From Papaver somniferum (Eukaryota > Streptophyta > Magnoliopsida > Ranunculales > Papaveraceae), in NCBI RefSeq assembly GCF_003573695.1, contig NC_039367.1, positions 155,879,085-155,943,084 of the forward strand: DNA of 64,000 nt, written 5' to 3'. Both the position numbers and the translations under genes were made by a program. Below the pieces are notes generated by a model that saw only the letters and a program-made list of their open reading frames with translations, ran no database searches and was not told the origin of the DNA. Positions 1-11,235 of the stretch are shown piece after piece; position 1 is the stretch's first letter; every line of letters starts with the position of its first letter.

Positions 1-204
1 ACATCCTTAGTTGCTGAAGATGAAACTCTTTTTTATTTTAAGAGCCTTGATGCCTTGTTCCTCGACCTTAACAGTTAAAGCTAAATTCCTCTCTCTTCCT
101 GTCCGCGATTCTCTTTAATATTCATATATTGGTAGACTTGCATGTATAACACGTAAGATGGCTCGCTTCTTCATCACTTAATATTTTACTTGGTCAAATC
201 TCCA

Positions 205-745
205 TTTTTCGACTTTGGGTCGTAGCAACTCTTAGGCGTCGGTGAGATCATCTAAGCGAATCAAGTGTGTAAAGTCCATATGGGATTCAGAAGTGTAGGG
301 AACGCGACTGTACCTTAATCGGTGCGAGATTTGGTTAGGGCTTAACTACAAAGATGGATTAGGTCCCGGGACTTTTCTGCATTTGCGGTTTCCTCGTTAA
401 CAAAATTTCTGGTGTCTATGTTATTTCTTTTCCGCGTTATATTTGTTTATATATTGAAATGTCACAGGTTGTGCGTAGGTGAATCTTAGTTGATTAAATC
501 TGAAATTGTTTATTGGATATAACTAGATTGACACCTGGGCATTGGTCTTTGGTACTGTCTAAGTTATTTCTCATATCAATCAGGCTCATGGATTTATATA
601 TGTTCAATTTGCTGATTGCATTGAGAAATAGTGATTTGACTGTTTGATATCTTTCTTGATTGAGCTCACGGATTTATATTTGTTTGATTTGCAGATTGCA
701 TTGATAAATAGTGATATAACTCTTTGATATCTTTCTTGATTGAGC
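205..745 (+). repeat. Diverged fragment of the element-A LTR family
   Basis: This stretch aligns by eye with the end part of the long LTR at 37737-40204 (about 39580-40090). Shared blocks include the 'cgactttgggtcgta' start, the 'gaatcaagtgtgta' segment, 'ctgcatttgcggtttcct', 'ttatttcttttccgc' and the 'cattggtctttggtac' block, all in the same order and orientation. It carries many substitutions and indels, so it is an old relic, either a truncated solo LTR or the edge of a longer element beyond the window start. No PBS or internal region follows it. Bases 1-204 upstream hold nothing I recognise. Confidence 0.7.
584..742 (+). repeat. Two-copy tandem duplication, about 80-bp unit
   Basis: Two consecutive units start with 'gctcatggatttat' (584) and 'gctcacggatttat' (663), and a third start 'gctcac' lies at 743. 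Each unit contains a 'gattgcattga(g/t)aaatagtgat' block and ends with 'gatatctttcttgattga'. The duplication lies inside the LTR fragment and is absent from the LTR copies at 40 kb and 58 kb, so it arose locally. Confidence 0.75.
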
Positions 746-1224
746 TCACTTTTCTATAGTAAAATTAGTATTTTTTGTTTTGTTTCTTCAGGTATGAACG
801 CTAAGATTTTCTATTTCTAACATTCCAGTTGCGCTTAAAGAATTACAATGAAATGATTTATCGCAAAGAAAATGTAATTTCTTTTTTTATAGACTAGGCA
901 TTGTCATACAGAAGGGTGTTGGTGTCCAGCTGGTGTCAAGGATTCCTACCAGTTATTTGAAATAAGAAAAGTAGTGATTAATATTGATTTATTTTTATTA
1001 TAAGTATTATTTTTGCTTCCATAAATTGGATATTCCTGGAATCAAATAGGTAAAACACCATATGTGGGGATTGTTTAAAAATAATGAGACTAATCAAGAT
1101 GTATAACAAGATAATAGTAAGCAGTGGTTTCTCATTCCACCATTTTTCCGGAATAACAATAGCTGCGTCCAGTTGCAAAAGGGACTTGCAACAGCAACAA
1201 GCCGTTGCGAAATGTGGCGTTGCA

Positions 1225-1321
1225 TAATTTTTGTTTTCTTCAAATCTGTTTTTATTCTTTCAATTTTTGTTTTTATATTGCCAAAAGTACTTTTATTCCA
1301 CCTTCTCAAAATGGGTTTCAC
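1225..1321 (-). pseudogene. LINE (L1-type) ORF2 fragment
   Basis: On the minus strand about 35 codons read like the linker between endonuclease and reverse transcriptase in plant L1-type LINEs: a basic stretch with 'LRRWNKSTFGNI' followed by a helical Lys/Glu-rich segment. The similarity stops abruptly on both sides and no RT motif (FADD-type) is nearby. It is a short dead fragment. The call rests on recognising the W-N-K-x-x-F-G-N pattern. Confidence 0.4.
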
Positions 1322-1681
1322 ATCAAAATAAGAAGTTGATAAGCCATTTAGAGTTGTTTCCGTAGACTAAGATAAAACAAATTTTAAAACTAGTTGGTCC
1401 GACACCTGCAAGCAAGTTGAGGAAGTAGAAATTTCACCATAGCCACTTTACATATTTTTTATCAAATGGTATAGACTGGCATAATATATTCTGATCATAC
1501 TCGCTCATGTGATGTAATAATTCATGTTTTCAATAGGTGTAAAATTTATCGTTAGCCACTCAAAGGAAATACACCAGCATACCTAAAGGAACAAAAAAGG
1601 ATCAAGACGGAAACAAACAGCTGGAGTGTGTCATTTTAATTTGTGTATAAATAAACCCCCATATATCTGATAGTGCAGAAT

Positions 1682-1877
1682 CAGGGGCGGAGCTAGAGCA
1701 GTGCAAGGGAGTTCACTTGCACCCCCGCCGAGCTAGCTCCAAAGCTCTTTTTAGGCACAATTTAAGATATGCTTCTATATACAAGCCTAATTTTTGCTAT
1801 TTTGCACCCCTAAAAAAGATTTTGTACCCAAAGAAGATTTTTGCACCCCCAACTTGCAAACTCCGGCTCCGCCCCTG
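1682..1877. mobile_element. hAT-type MITE (196 bp) with 8-bp TSD
   Basis: The element begins CAGGGGCGGAGC and ends with its exact reverse complement GCTCCGCCCCTG, giving a 12-bp perfect terminal inverted repeat. It is flanked by the same 8 bases, TGCAGAAT, at 1674-1681 and 1878-1885. An 8-bp duplication and CAG...CTG ends are typical of hAT elements. The interior has no coding capacity and repeats 'gcacccc' several times. A relative lies at 6858-6993. Confidence 0.9.
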
Positions 1878-1885
1878 TGCAGAAT

Positions 1886-2421
1886 CTCAAACTCAAGTTC
1901 ACACACCCTGGAAGAACTCAAATCCACACCGATAGATTACTCCAAACGGGAACATGCATGTATATGATAACATGGTACTGCCCTATCACCTATCACTATC
2001 AAAAACAAACGAATTTTGAATGTATTTTTTTCTTCGTTGACTAGATAAGAGCGGGATTGATACATGCTTCTAGTTCTCTTTTTTCTTTGTTGTAGTAGAC
2101 CACACGTATACTATTATCAAAATCATAACTAAATCTTCTTGATTTCAGTGGTGCTGACTGTCTTTGAGCGTAACGCGTTACCTTACTTGTGGACTAAAAT
2201 TCGTCTCCAGTCTCCCATATTTTTACAACTCTACACTAATTAAATTCAAGATTGTTACGTTTGAACCTACGCTGCAATGAAAGAACCAAATGCATCGAAG
2301 TCAATGATTGATATAATATAGTGATAAATTAATATATGGGCATTTCGTGCATTCATTGATCAAACAAATTCATACGATACGCAACTGGTATCTGATACAA
2401 CTAGTTTAGTTTTACTTAGCC
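1886..2421. other. 5' flank of the RLP gene
   Basis: No gene is seen here. The last 30 bases before the start codon resemble the flank of the RLP pseudogene at 22130-22162 (both have a 'ggtat...gata/gca' block, 'ctagttt/aag' and 'cttagccatgaa'), so proximal promoter or leader sequence was duplicated with the gene. Confidence 0.5.
2311..2320 (+). promoter_or_regulatory. Possible TATA box of the RLP gene
   Basis: The sequence 'atataatata' lies about 100 bp before the ATG, a plausible distance for a plant TATA element with a short leader. The region is AT-rich, so chance matches are common, and no transcription start can be seen. Confidence 0.25.
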
Positions 2422-5283
2422 ATGAACTCAATCAATAAGAATACAAAAATAGCATCATTTCTTATTCATTTCATTTTCGTTTTGTTGATCAGCCTCATTC
2501 AATTTCTACTGGCCTCTCATGGATGCCACGAGCAGGAAAGAAGGGCTCTCTTAAACATCAAATCCTCTTTAGAAGACCCATCGAATCGCTTGTACTCATG
2601 GCAAGAAGGCAGTAAATCTCAAAATTGTTGTGATTGGCATGGAATTCAATGTTCCAGGGACTCATTTCATATTATCTCCATGAACCTACGGAATACAGAG
2701 TATGAAATTTCCATCAATCGGTATACTGATAATTATGAGCAGTTTGCATTTAATCCACCACAAACATCACTACGAGGTAAATTCTCTCCTTCGTTTTCCA
2801 ACCTTACTCATCTTCAGTATCTTGATCTTGCCTTCAACGATTTCCAAGAATCACAAATCCCGCTTCAGTTTTCTAATCTAACAAAACTCACGCATCTTGA
2901 TCTCTCCAAGTCGAACATTTCAGGATCAATTTTGACACAATTCACCAATCTATCTTCCCTTAAGTACCTTGATTTGTCTTCCGGTTATGGAGTACACTTA
3001 TCATCTACAAAATGGTTGGGAGGGTTAATAAATCTCCAGGTATTAAGATTGAATAGTATTGATTTGTATGAGGCGACGTCGTCAAAAACATATTTTGCTG
3101 AACACATATCTCGTCTTTCCAATCTTAAAGATCTCCAATTATCAAACTGCGGTATATCTGGCTCAGTTTTCCCCATCCAAGAAATTAACAATCTTTCACG
3201 TCTAACTTTTCTCGATATAAGTAACAATCATGAGCTTAATTCCTCATTCCCAGTACACCTGGCTAATTTAACCTCACTTTCTAGTCTTTACTTATCAGAT
3301 TGTAATCTTCATGGTTCAGTTCCATATATGCCTCAACTTAAAGTGCTTGGTGTGGGTGGGAATACTGATCTTAATGTCGATCTTACCAGAACGTTTGAAC
3401 GTAGGTGGCCTAAGCTGCAACTAATTGGAATATCATTAACCAAAGTAACCGGACCATTTCTGAATTTAATTTCAAATGTGCCGTTATTGGAATCTCTTTT
3501 TGCCTCCGACTGTTCAATTCAAGGATCTATACCAAAGTCAATTTGCAAACTCGCTTTTCTTCGAGATCTCATTTTGCGCAATAACAATTTTACTGGAAGG
3601 ATATCAAGTTGCATTACCATGCTTAAACACCTAAATCAATTAGATATTAGTAACAACTCTATCGGGGGCGATGTGTCCCTGCCTTCTTTTATTAGCAAAC
3701 TAAACCTCACTTTTGTAAACCTGAGCTTAAACAAGCTTAAGGTATCAACAGATCAACACTTACATTTTCACCACAAACATCAACTTAAGGAATTAGGGTT
3801 GGGGTCATGCAATCTGACAGGATTGTTTCCAACTTTCATTTGTAATTTACCTCATCTTGAGGATTTATATTTACCTGATAATAATTTGAATGGAACTATC
3901 CCTTCTTGCATCCACAAGCTAAAAAATCTCCACACCTTAGATTTGTCATACAACAATCTTCAGGGTCCTCTTCCAGTTCTACGTCAATATGTGGAGTCAT
4001 ATAATCTAGCACATAATAAATTTAATGGTGAAATCTCAATGGAAAGCGGGAAAAGTCTATCTACAAGTTTCTATCTTTTTCTGTCCGATAATGAACTTAC
4101 AGGCTCGATACCCATTTCTATGTGCTCCAAAGAACCTGGAGTACGCACTAATATTCAGTATCTTGATCTCTCCAACAATAAACTATCTGGGTTTATACCT
4201 CCGACAATAGGGTACTGTAATTTTCTTGAATATCTAAACCTCGGTACCAACAACCTCACTGGAAATGTTCCACAAGAGCTAGAACAAATAAAGAATCTGC
4301 TGTTTCTTCAACTAAATGACAACAATCTTAATGGCGATCCTCTTCATTTCATCAGTAAGCTTCACGAGTTGGAGGTTCTCAATTTAGAGAACAACAACTT
4401 TGGAGGGAGTATATCGAATGTGTTTGGTTCACTCAACAACCTCAAGATTCTTTCTCTAAGCTCAAACAATTTCAATGGGTCAGTCCCCAAAGAGATTCTC
4501 AATTTGCATCAACTCCAAGTATTCGACTTATCGAGAAACAATCTCACAGGTTTACTTCCTAGGGAAATAGGTAATTTAATAACGCTAAGAAGTAGATCTA
4601 ATGATACGTCCAAACTTACCGGCGGTGCGTATCTAGTTGACTTGCACTTGCAGATGGTGAGCAAAGGGATTATACAGTTTCAGAAACTGTACACCTATAG
4701 TTCAGGAATCGATTTGTCGTCCAACAATCTTGAGGGAGAAATACCTGAAGAAATAGGTCTATTAAAAGGGCTCTACATGCTAAATCTGTCACACAACCGC
4801 CTCCTGGGTAAAATACCACAGACTATTGGAAGTATGAATGGTTTAGAGTCCTTGGATTTGAGTTTCAACAAGTTGTCTGGATTTATCCCGCCATCTTTTG
4901 CATCAATGGATTTCCTTGGTTACTTGAACCTATCTTATAACAACTTGAGTGGCATAATCCCAAGAGGACCTCATTTTGATACATTAGGCGGTGATAGTTC
5001 AGCATATGTCAATAACAGTTTCCTGTGTGGGTACCCGACCGAGAACGTTTGTGAGGGCGATCAGAGCAGCAATACTAGTGATACCTACTTACCAAGTGGA
5101 GCTGATGGAAATGATACAAATGATAAGTGGTATTTGTATGGTGCTGTTGCTTTGGGGATTATAGTTGGATTTTGGGGTTTGTTCTTCTGTTTACTTTTGA
5201 AGAAAGATAAATGGTGGTTCGGCTATTGGAGATTCATTGATAATATTTCAGTTAAAATTGTTAATTTTTTCTTGAGCGATTAA
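2422..5283 (+). CDS. LRR receptor-like protein (RLP), 953 aa, intronless
   Basis: This is a cell-surface receptor-like protein: extracellular leucine-rich repeats, one membrane span and a short tail without a kinase. Family members sense microbial or developmental ligands and signal through partner kinases of the SOBIR1/BAK1 type (family knowledge). Residues 1-33 form a hydrophobic signal peptide. An LRRNT_2 cap follows, with CHEQER near residue 35 and the Cys pair and CDWHGIQC near 70. Plant-type LRRs (LxxLxLxxNxLxGxIP) run to about residue 850, interrupted near 730-765 by the non-LRR island with 'LQMVSKGI' that is typical of RLPs. Acidic and Asn-rich spacer sequence precedes a span at about 904-927 with GAVALG and GFWG small-residue motifs, then a basic KKDKWWFGYWRF tail. 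Length and architecture are complete and the ATG fits the signal peptide. A broken paralogue lies at 22163. The ligand is unknown. Confidence 0.93.
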   Translation: MNSINKNTKIASFLIHFIFVLLISLIQFLLASHGCHEQERRALLNIKSSLEDPSNRLYSWQEGSKSQNCCDWHGIQCSRDSFHIISMNLRNTEYEISINRYTDNYEQFAFNPPQTSLRGKFSPSFSNLTHLQYLDLAFNDFQESQIPLQFSNLTKLTHLDLSKSNISGSILTQFTNLSSLKYLDLSSGYGVHLSSTKWLGGLINLQVLRLNSIDLYEATSSKTYFAEHISRLSNLKDLQLSNCGISGSVFPIQEINNLSRLTFLDISNNHELNSSFPVHLANLTSLSSLYLSDCNLHGSVPYMPQLKVLGVGGNTDLNVDLTRTFERRWPKLQLIGISLTKVTGPFLNLISNVPLLESLFASDCSIQGSIPKSICKLAFLRDLILRNNNFTGRISSCITMLKHLNQLDISNNSIGGDVSLPSFISKLNLTFVNLSLNKLKVSTDQHLHFHHKHQLKELGLGSCNLTGLFPTFICNLPHLEDLYLPDNNLNGTIPSCIHKLKNLHTLDLSYNNLQGPLPVLRQYVESYNLAHNKFNGEISMESGKSLSTSFYLFLSDNELTGSIPISMCSKEPGVRTNIQYLDLSNNKLSGFIPPTIGYCNFLEYLNLGTNNLTGNVPQELEQIKNLLFLQLNDNNLNGDPLHFISKLHELEVLNLENNNFGGSISNVFGSLNNLKILSLSSNNFNGSVPKEILNLHQLQVFDLSRNNLTGLLPREIGNLITLRSRSNDTSKLTGGAYLVDLHLQMVSKGIIQFQKLYTYSSGIDLSSNNLEGEIPEEIGLLKGLYMLNLSHNRLLGKIPQTIGSMNGLESLDLSFNKLSGFIPPSFASMDFLGYLNLSYNNLSGIIPRGPHFDTLGGDSSAYVNNSFLCGYPTENVCEGDQSSNTSDTYLPSGADGNDTNDKWYLYGAVALGIIVGFWGLFFCLLLKKDKWWFGYWRFIDNISVKIVNFFLSD

Positions 5284-5362
5284 TATTGATGATTTTTTTT
5301 TTTTGATCGATAAAGAATTAATATTGATGATATTGTTTGTTTCTTTTGTTATAAATGAATAC

Positions 5363-5400
5363 CTAGGTCTTGACCCGTGCCGTAACGGCACGGGGCTTGA
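5363..5400 (-). repeat. Helitron-like 3' terminal hairpin (candidate)
   Basis: A perfect 9-bp inverted repeat, CCCGTGCCG-TAA-CGGCACGGG, occupies 5374-5394. Read on the minus strand it is followed after a few bases by CTAG at 5363-5366, the arrangement seen at Helitron 3' ends (hairpin then CTRR). A degenerate relative lies at 8262-8300 with the same order. No 5' TC terminus was located, so element length is unknown. It starts only about 80 bp after the RLP stop codon. Confidence 0.4.
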
Positions 5401-5543
5401 CGTTGGTTAATTTTTAAAATCGTAATATTTGTGTCCCGAAAACTTATCAACTCTTGTTGTAGCGGTTTTTTTATTTTAAATATTATGTAGCGCTTAAGTC
5501 ATGTCGAAGCGGCATGGGGATAATTTTTATCCGGATATTAAAT

Positions 5544-5954
5544 GAGAAAGGATCCCTTCACACTATCTTACACTTTGGAAGATATTTTTTTTTAATAAAA
5601 CTCAAATGGGAGAGTATTTGAAGTTATTATGGGAATGTGCCGCCTCACAAAGCTCTACATATCCAAAAAAAAAAAAAAAAGGAGCATATTCCGAAATACT
5701 AAACGCCATCATCCACCGATCTTAATTTTAACCGTTGAAAATTCGTTTGTTTTCGATGATTAATTTTCAAAATAATAGATTACAGAGTTATACATTTCAG
5801 AATTTGCTTATTTTTCGTGGGTATGTATATCTTGGTAAGATGAACATATACCTAAATATTAGCTTCAAATACTCTACCATTTGGTTTTTGCAGAAAAGAT
5901 TGTGCCAAAAGTGTGAGATACTGTAAAAATAAAAATGTGGAGGGATCCTCCCTC
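5544..5954. mobile_element. Mutator-like MITE (411 bp)
   Basis: The left end reads GAGAAAGGATCCCTTCACA, and the reverse complement of the right end reads GAGGGAGGATCCCTCCACA. The similarity continues inward with 'tatctyacacttt' blocks. The flanks are ATATTAAAT (5535-5543) and AGATTAAAT (5955-5963), which match at 8 of 9 positions, fitting the 9-bp duplication of Mutator-like elements. There is no coding capacity. A related sequence in opposite orientation lies upstream of the RLP pseudogene at about 21890-22085. Confidence 0.75.
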
Positions 5955-6149
5955 AGATTAAATTTAGTATTTATTAGTTATCGAGTTTACCCTCCTTATC
6001 ATTACAAAAGTAAAGGAAAAACCAATAAATATTTCTATTCTGCAGTCCACGACTCGATAATTAGTAATTTCATATGTTCTGATTTTGATTCATGTCGTTT
6101 GTATGCATTTATTAAATAACTTCACAATCGATTCAAGATTTTTTTCTTT

Positions 6150-7330
6150 CAATTTTCCTGTGTTTTATCCGAGTTTACGTTAACATTAAAATGGTCAACC
6201 ATGTTTTACACTTTATAATGTTACATGTCTTGTGGCGTCACGGAATTAACATAGTCTATTATTATACACTAATATGCGCCACCACCATAAAACCATATGA
6301 TACCATTTCTTTCACCACAAAACTACCCAATAAATCTTTAATTTCATCACATCTTAAAGTGTAGTTCACCAAAGTTTACATGTTTTTTTTATTATTTGAA
6401 AATAGCCCTCTCAGTGTCAATTTCTGACTCTGCCGCTGCTACCACCACTGCCGCCTACCCCATACAGGTTGTTGGGAGTAATTCTAATTTTCAATCACAA
6501 GCACCAAGGCTTAGATAGAACAAAATTAAGTCATTAATTAATGTGTCCCATTATTTTTTTTCTATCATCTTTTGTATTGCAATCAAATTTATTTTAACAT
6601 TAAAAACCATGATTTATACAATATGGTACCAAAGATAGCATGGGTTCCATTTGGTTTATCCAGCTGTCATGAACAATTTGTCATATACGATTTGATATCA
6701 TCCCTAAAATATATGGTACATGCATTTTTCAATCTTGCTAAAACAACCAACCGCATATTTCACAATACAAACTATCTATGTTGTAATGACACAGTATTAA
6801 TATTGTCCACTACCACTCACCAGCACCCACCGCCATTACTTCTTCCAGCACCACCACCAGGGGTAGAGCCAAGATATTTCTGGGGGACAAAAAATTCTTG
6901 AAATTGAATACGGGTGAAAAGTACACTTAATAGCCCATTTTATTATAGAAAAAAGATCAAAAGAAATTAAATTTGGGCTTGGTTACGCCCCTAACCACCA
7001 CTAATTTTCTTCGAGCACTTCTTTAGAATGCCACTGCTCCCACCACCGGTGTCTATTGATATCATTTTTACTCTTACCAAAATTATTTATTAATGGAAAT
7101 ACATATTTATTAAATTAATTAAGGGAACATTTATAGTGAAAAAAAATTAATAGATCATTTATTATGAGCAATTAGTGAAAATTTAATTAATAGAACACTT
7201 TATAATAAATGATTGTAATCAATAAAGCTTTATAATGAAAATTTTTATTAGATCATTTATTACGAAAAAATTAGTGACACAATAATTAATGGATCATTTA
7301 ATGGCACGCGTGTTATTTGAATTGCGTATA
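6150..7330 (+). repeat. Dispersed repeat family, copy 1
   Basis: This region matches 8370-9310 in the same order and orientation. Shared blocks are 'tttataatgtta...tttgtggcg', 'aaaaccatatgat', 'accatgatttatacaat', the CAC-trinucleotide-rich stretch near 6800-6860, and 'aaaattatttattaat' near 7078. Divergence is high, so the pair is old. Copy 1 holds the hAT MITE at 6858-6993, which copy 2 lacks. It probably belongs with the Helitron-like ends at 5363 and 8262, since both hairpins precede the repeat in the same order, but the boundaries are not certain. Confidence 0.6.
6858..6993. mobile_element. hAT-type MITE (136 bp), relative of 1682-1877
   Basis: The left end is CAGGGGTAGAGCCAAG, and the right end reads, reverse-complemented, TAGGGGCGTAACCAAG: imperfect inverted repeats of the same CAGGGGCGGAGC family. 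The 8-bp flanks are identical, ACCACCAC at 6850-6857 and 6994-7001. The related region at about 9080-9150 has a CAC-rich tract at the matching place without the element, which acts as an approximate empty site. It is non-coding. Confidence 0.8.
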
Positions 7331-7339
7331 ATTATATTC

Positions 7340-8260
7340 GATTATTTAGTGAAAATTGTTCCTACTCAAATTCTTATGGATTTTTGAACAGAAGCCCGAA
7401 AAACGGGACATTTTATATACATATATAGTAAATGTCAGTCGATAGTCAAATTATAATATGTAATATGAGTAATTTTGATAGATTCTCGATAAATGTATCT
7501 ATGAAGATGAATCCAAAATGCTACTTCCACTAAAGTCTAAAGAAAGAAATAAAAAATTGGTACTTCAGAAAGTCTCACCTTTCGGGACCAAAAATTTGTG
7601 AACAGGTTAAAACCTCAGCGATCTATGATAACCAAATTTTCATAATCTGGCTAATAATAAAATACAAACACCCAAATTCGACATGACATTATTGTAATTA
7701 AGTAGGCTATCGTGGAAGATGTGTACTTCAGTTAAGTATACAATAGATAAAATTCAAGAAACTGATAAAACCCAAAAAATCATACATCAAGCGATGTCAA
7801 GAAATGGTTTTCTCAAATATTATTACCTCAAAGTAATTTGATTGGTCAGAGGTGTACGTTTTGGTGGAAGAAGATTGACCAGAAGTATTTTTTGAATTTG
7901 AGGCTTTTTTTTTTCCCTTTCTGCAATTTATTTCCTCTTCCTAATTTTATTTCTGATTTTTGTTTGCTCCGAACTGAGGAATTAAATTTTTCAAAACCCA
8001 CTCATCCTAACGGATGTGAGTTAGAGAATGAATTGTTATTTTTATGGCAAGATAGGTTTGTTATTTTCAGTTGATCAAATTTCTCTGTTTTGATTTTGAC
8101 TTTTGAGATGGGATGAAGAGAATATGTAATGAATTTCTCTCAATTAAAGTGTTCATTCCAAGGATCGACCGCAGTCGTGAATTTATCAAGTGGGAGGAAA
8201 AATCAGGATCGGTCTTTAGCGAAGCTTCGTTTTGTAATACAGTAGAAAAAAATGGACAAA
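7340..8260. other. Intergenic, no gene recognised
   Basis: This is AT-rich unique-looking sequence between the two copies of the dispersed repeat. Short open frames exist but show no recognisable domain, codon pattern or conserved neighbour. Confidence 0.5.
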
Positions 8261-8261
8261 A

Positions 8262-8310
8262 ATGTATACCTAGCTAGGGTACAACCCTTACCGTAACGAA
8301 AAATCTCGAC
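8262..8310 (-). repeat. Second, degenerate Helitron-like hairpin terminus
   Basis: On the minus strand this reads CGTTACGG...GGGT followed by CTAGGTAT, aligning with the terminus at 5363-5400 but with a decayed hairpin arm. It stands before repeat copy 2 just as the first stands before copy 1. It supports a shared element family more than an independent Helitron call. Confidence 0.3.
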
Positions 8311-8369
8311 AATAAGTAATTGTTTGTGGATTTTGACTTGTGCCATTTTTCTTTAGTAATTATATGACA

Positions 8370-9310
8370 TGATAGTCTGTTTTTTTTTTGTTTTTTTTAA
8401 TCTTCAATGTACTTTAACCGAGATTATTTTATCGTTAAGGAAAATCAACCACATCTTTTAGTTTATAATGTTATCCATTTTGTGGCGACACAAAATTAAT
8501 GTAGTTTATTACTACTTAATAGCCGCCGCCTCCACCACCACAAAACCATATGATGTTATTTATTTCTCCATCATAACCGCTGTCCACCTCCCGTTAGCCT
8601 TTATTCGTACTTTTAATTTTGAATTACAAACACCGTGTATAAAATTTTAATTGAATAAACTCTGGTCATTAAATAATTTATTTTCTCAGTAAAACAAAGG
8701 TTAATCTTTCATGTACTTTAACCAAAACAAAGGTTAATCTCAGCAAAAAATATAATTAATCAAAGGTTAATTAATTTATTTAATTATATTTTTTTATTGC
8801 TATATTCTCTTTTTTCTTAATATTTAGAACCATGATTTATACAATTGGGTACTAAAGGAAGCAGGGGTACCGTTTAGGTGACCCGAAAGTTATGATTATT
8901 TTTCTTAAATAGCATGGTATCATTCTCAAGATATGGTATCTGTTTATATCAATTTTGTTAAAAACAACCAACTACATCTTTTATAATACAATGTTACCCG
9001 TGTTTTAAATATGCAGAACTAATATTGTCCACGGCTATTCACTAACACACCAACATAAACCACCCATCGCCACTATTTCTTTCACCACCACCACTCACTA
9101 ACACCCGCCACTGCTTCTATCAGCCATTACTTCTTATACTATCGCTACTAATTTTTATTAATATATTTTTTATTAAAATTATTTATTAATTGGAATACAT
9201 ATTTATTAGACTAATTAAGAGGATATTTATAATGAAAATTTTATAAATTATTTATTATGATCAATTAATGAGACACTAATTAATAAAACATTCATAATGT
9301 TTTTAAGGTG
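8370..9310 (+). repeat. Dispersed repeat family, copy 2
   Basis: This is the diverged second copy of 6150-7330, in the same orientation, starting about 2.2 kb downstream. It lacks the MITE present in copy 1 and has its own small tandem duplications, for example repeated 'aacaaaggttaatct' at 8693-8740. No reading frame of interest is seen. Confidence 0.6.
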
Positions 9311-9428
9311 AACAAACTACAATCATTGATTTATCTCCTCTCTAGGCAAATCTGAACCTCTCTTTATCTTGCCTAAGTTGTCTAAACTATGCTTTATAAG
9401 GGAGATATGACCGTCTTCTTGTATTGAT

Positions 9429-9512
9429 TGTATACATTTATCCCTGGAATCCGATACAAGAAATATGTCTAATTGTACATTCATCCCTGGAATCCGATAC
9501 AAGAAAGATGTC
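9429..9512 (+). repeat. Two-copy tandem repeat, about 45-bp unit
   Basis: The block 'cattyatccctggaatccg' followed by 'atacaagaaa(t/g)atgtc' occurs twice in a row with few changes. It lies in otherwise gene-free sequence (9311-10052). Confidence 0.7.
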
Positions 9513-10069
9513 AGTTAAGCCTAAGAAATGCAAAGCAAAATTTAGGTTTTTTTTTTGAAGTTTGATCAGTGATCAATTTCTTTTGAACTCCAAAATATTG
9601 ACATGTACTGGCTATTTTAGAAGCCAACTTGCGTATGAACTTCCAAATGCATCTAAATGATTAGATCTGAGTTGCAGAAATGCAAACTAGACGTATAACC
9701 TTCAATAACTCACTGCATAACATGCTCATTCAAGTACTTCTGTTTTAATCTTATAATAACACCATTACTCGATCAAATACATGTAGGTAGTCCTTGATAC
9801 TCTAATGATGCTGATGGATTACAAGGACTTTGCGTTGGAACCTAAAATCCAAAGAAAACGAGAATACATTTTACTTTTAGCTTATGCCAATTCATGTATA
9901 CGCCTTAAGTGAGTCGGGGAATAAATTTTACTTTTACACAGAGCAGACCAACAAGCTTAAGACTAAAGTAGTTATTGCCATCCTATCTAATGAGCACTCA
10001 TTTGATGAAAAAAGAAAAAGGCTTAGGAAATTGATTTTTAGGGCGGCACTACTTATACTAGTACAAATC

Positions 10070-10910
10070 TTCACATTGGCCACACTTAATCACCGTGTCC
10101 ATAGGCTTTTGGTCATGGATTTTTTCCACTCCAAAAATGTGGCATCAGGTGCCGAGACAAAAAGGTATCCCTATGGCTACATAAACTTTGAGTGGCTATA
10201 AAATATGATTTACCATGGCCATAACTCTAAAACCGTGTCTATATGGTACTTAATATTTTTTTTGTAGTTAAGCATTTTCACTATCACCATGGCCATAGGA
10301 TCCTTATAGACACACAATTTAATTATATGTGGCTAAAGTTTACCTTAAAGTCACGTGAATTTTATTATAGCCGTGGCCTTTGTCATCAATTGGACACGCA
10401 AAATTCATTTTATCATGGCCAATTCATGAGTTGCAGTCACACTAATTTTTCTCATCCATGACCATCTCTATCATTTGGACACACGGAAAATAATTTAACA
10501 TGGCTAATACATGATTTGTAGTCACGCTTAATCTATGGTACCATGGCCATCTATATTTTTGGACACATGATAAACATTTTACACGACCAATTAATAAGTT
10601 ATGGCTACTAAACATTTGTACCACCGTGGCTAAATTTTTTCGAAAGACACATTTGTACCACCGTGGCTACTAAACATTTGTACCACCCTTTTTTGAATGT
10701 AGCCATTGTTTACCTTTTGGACACATCAAGTGTTTTCAATGTAGCTATTGTTCACCTTTTGGACACATCAAGTGTTTTCAATGTGGCTATTTTTCACCTT
10801 TTGGACACATAGGATACCACAAACCATGGAGATAACCTTTATAAAATGACACAAAACGTATTTAACGTGGCAAATATAGCTTTTAGTCACTCGAAAAAAT
10901 TGCAATTTTT
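10070..10910. repeat. Left subterminal repeat array of the CACTA element
   Basis: Dozens of short, variably oriented copies of 'atggcca', 'gtggcta' and 'ggacaca' fill this stretch. It includes longer tandem units such as the 'tgttttcaatgt(a/g)gctatt' plus 'caccttttggacacat' unit repeated at about 10680-10810. In En/Spm-type elements such arrays bind the element's own transposition protein; that role is inferred here. Confidence 0.7.
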
Positions 10911-11235
10911 ATCGCTTAATTTATCTTCAGGGACCTACTGGCCCCCTCTTTTATCATTTGTAGCAAAATTCACCTAAATAACCATCCATAAAAAATTAAT
11001 CAAGACTACAGTTAGAATTGAACCAGTTATCGAATCTTAAGATTTTATATAAACAAGAGTAAACTCTGATTGTAACACCATTATTGGTTCTGCTACATCT
11101 ATTACAATTGCTTTTAAAAATTCGGTAAACTGCTATACAAAGACCCAAGTTTGTTTATTATCTAAAGTTAATTAAGTCTCAACATACATAATTTGCGGCA
11201 TACCTTTACGTTTTTTCAGCCTCTTTCTCACTCTT

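Noticed and set aside
9884..10201. 105-codon frame overlapping the left CACTA end
   Set aside because: It crosses the transposon boundary at 10056 and its second half is subterminal repeat, so it cannot be an ancestral gene.
10243..10624. Open frames in the CACTA left subterminal region
   Set aside because: They are entirely composed of the short subterminal motifs and are present on both strands by chance.
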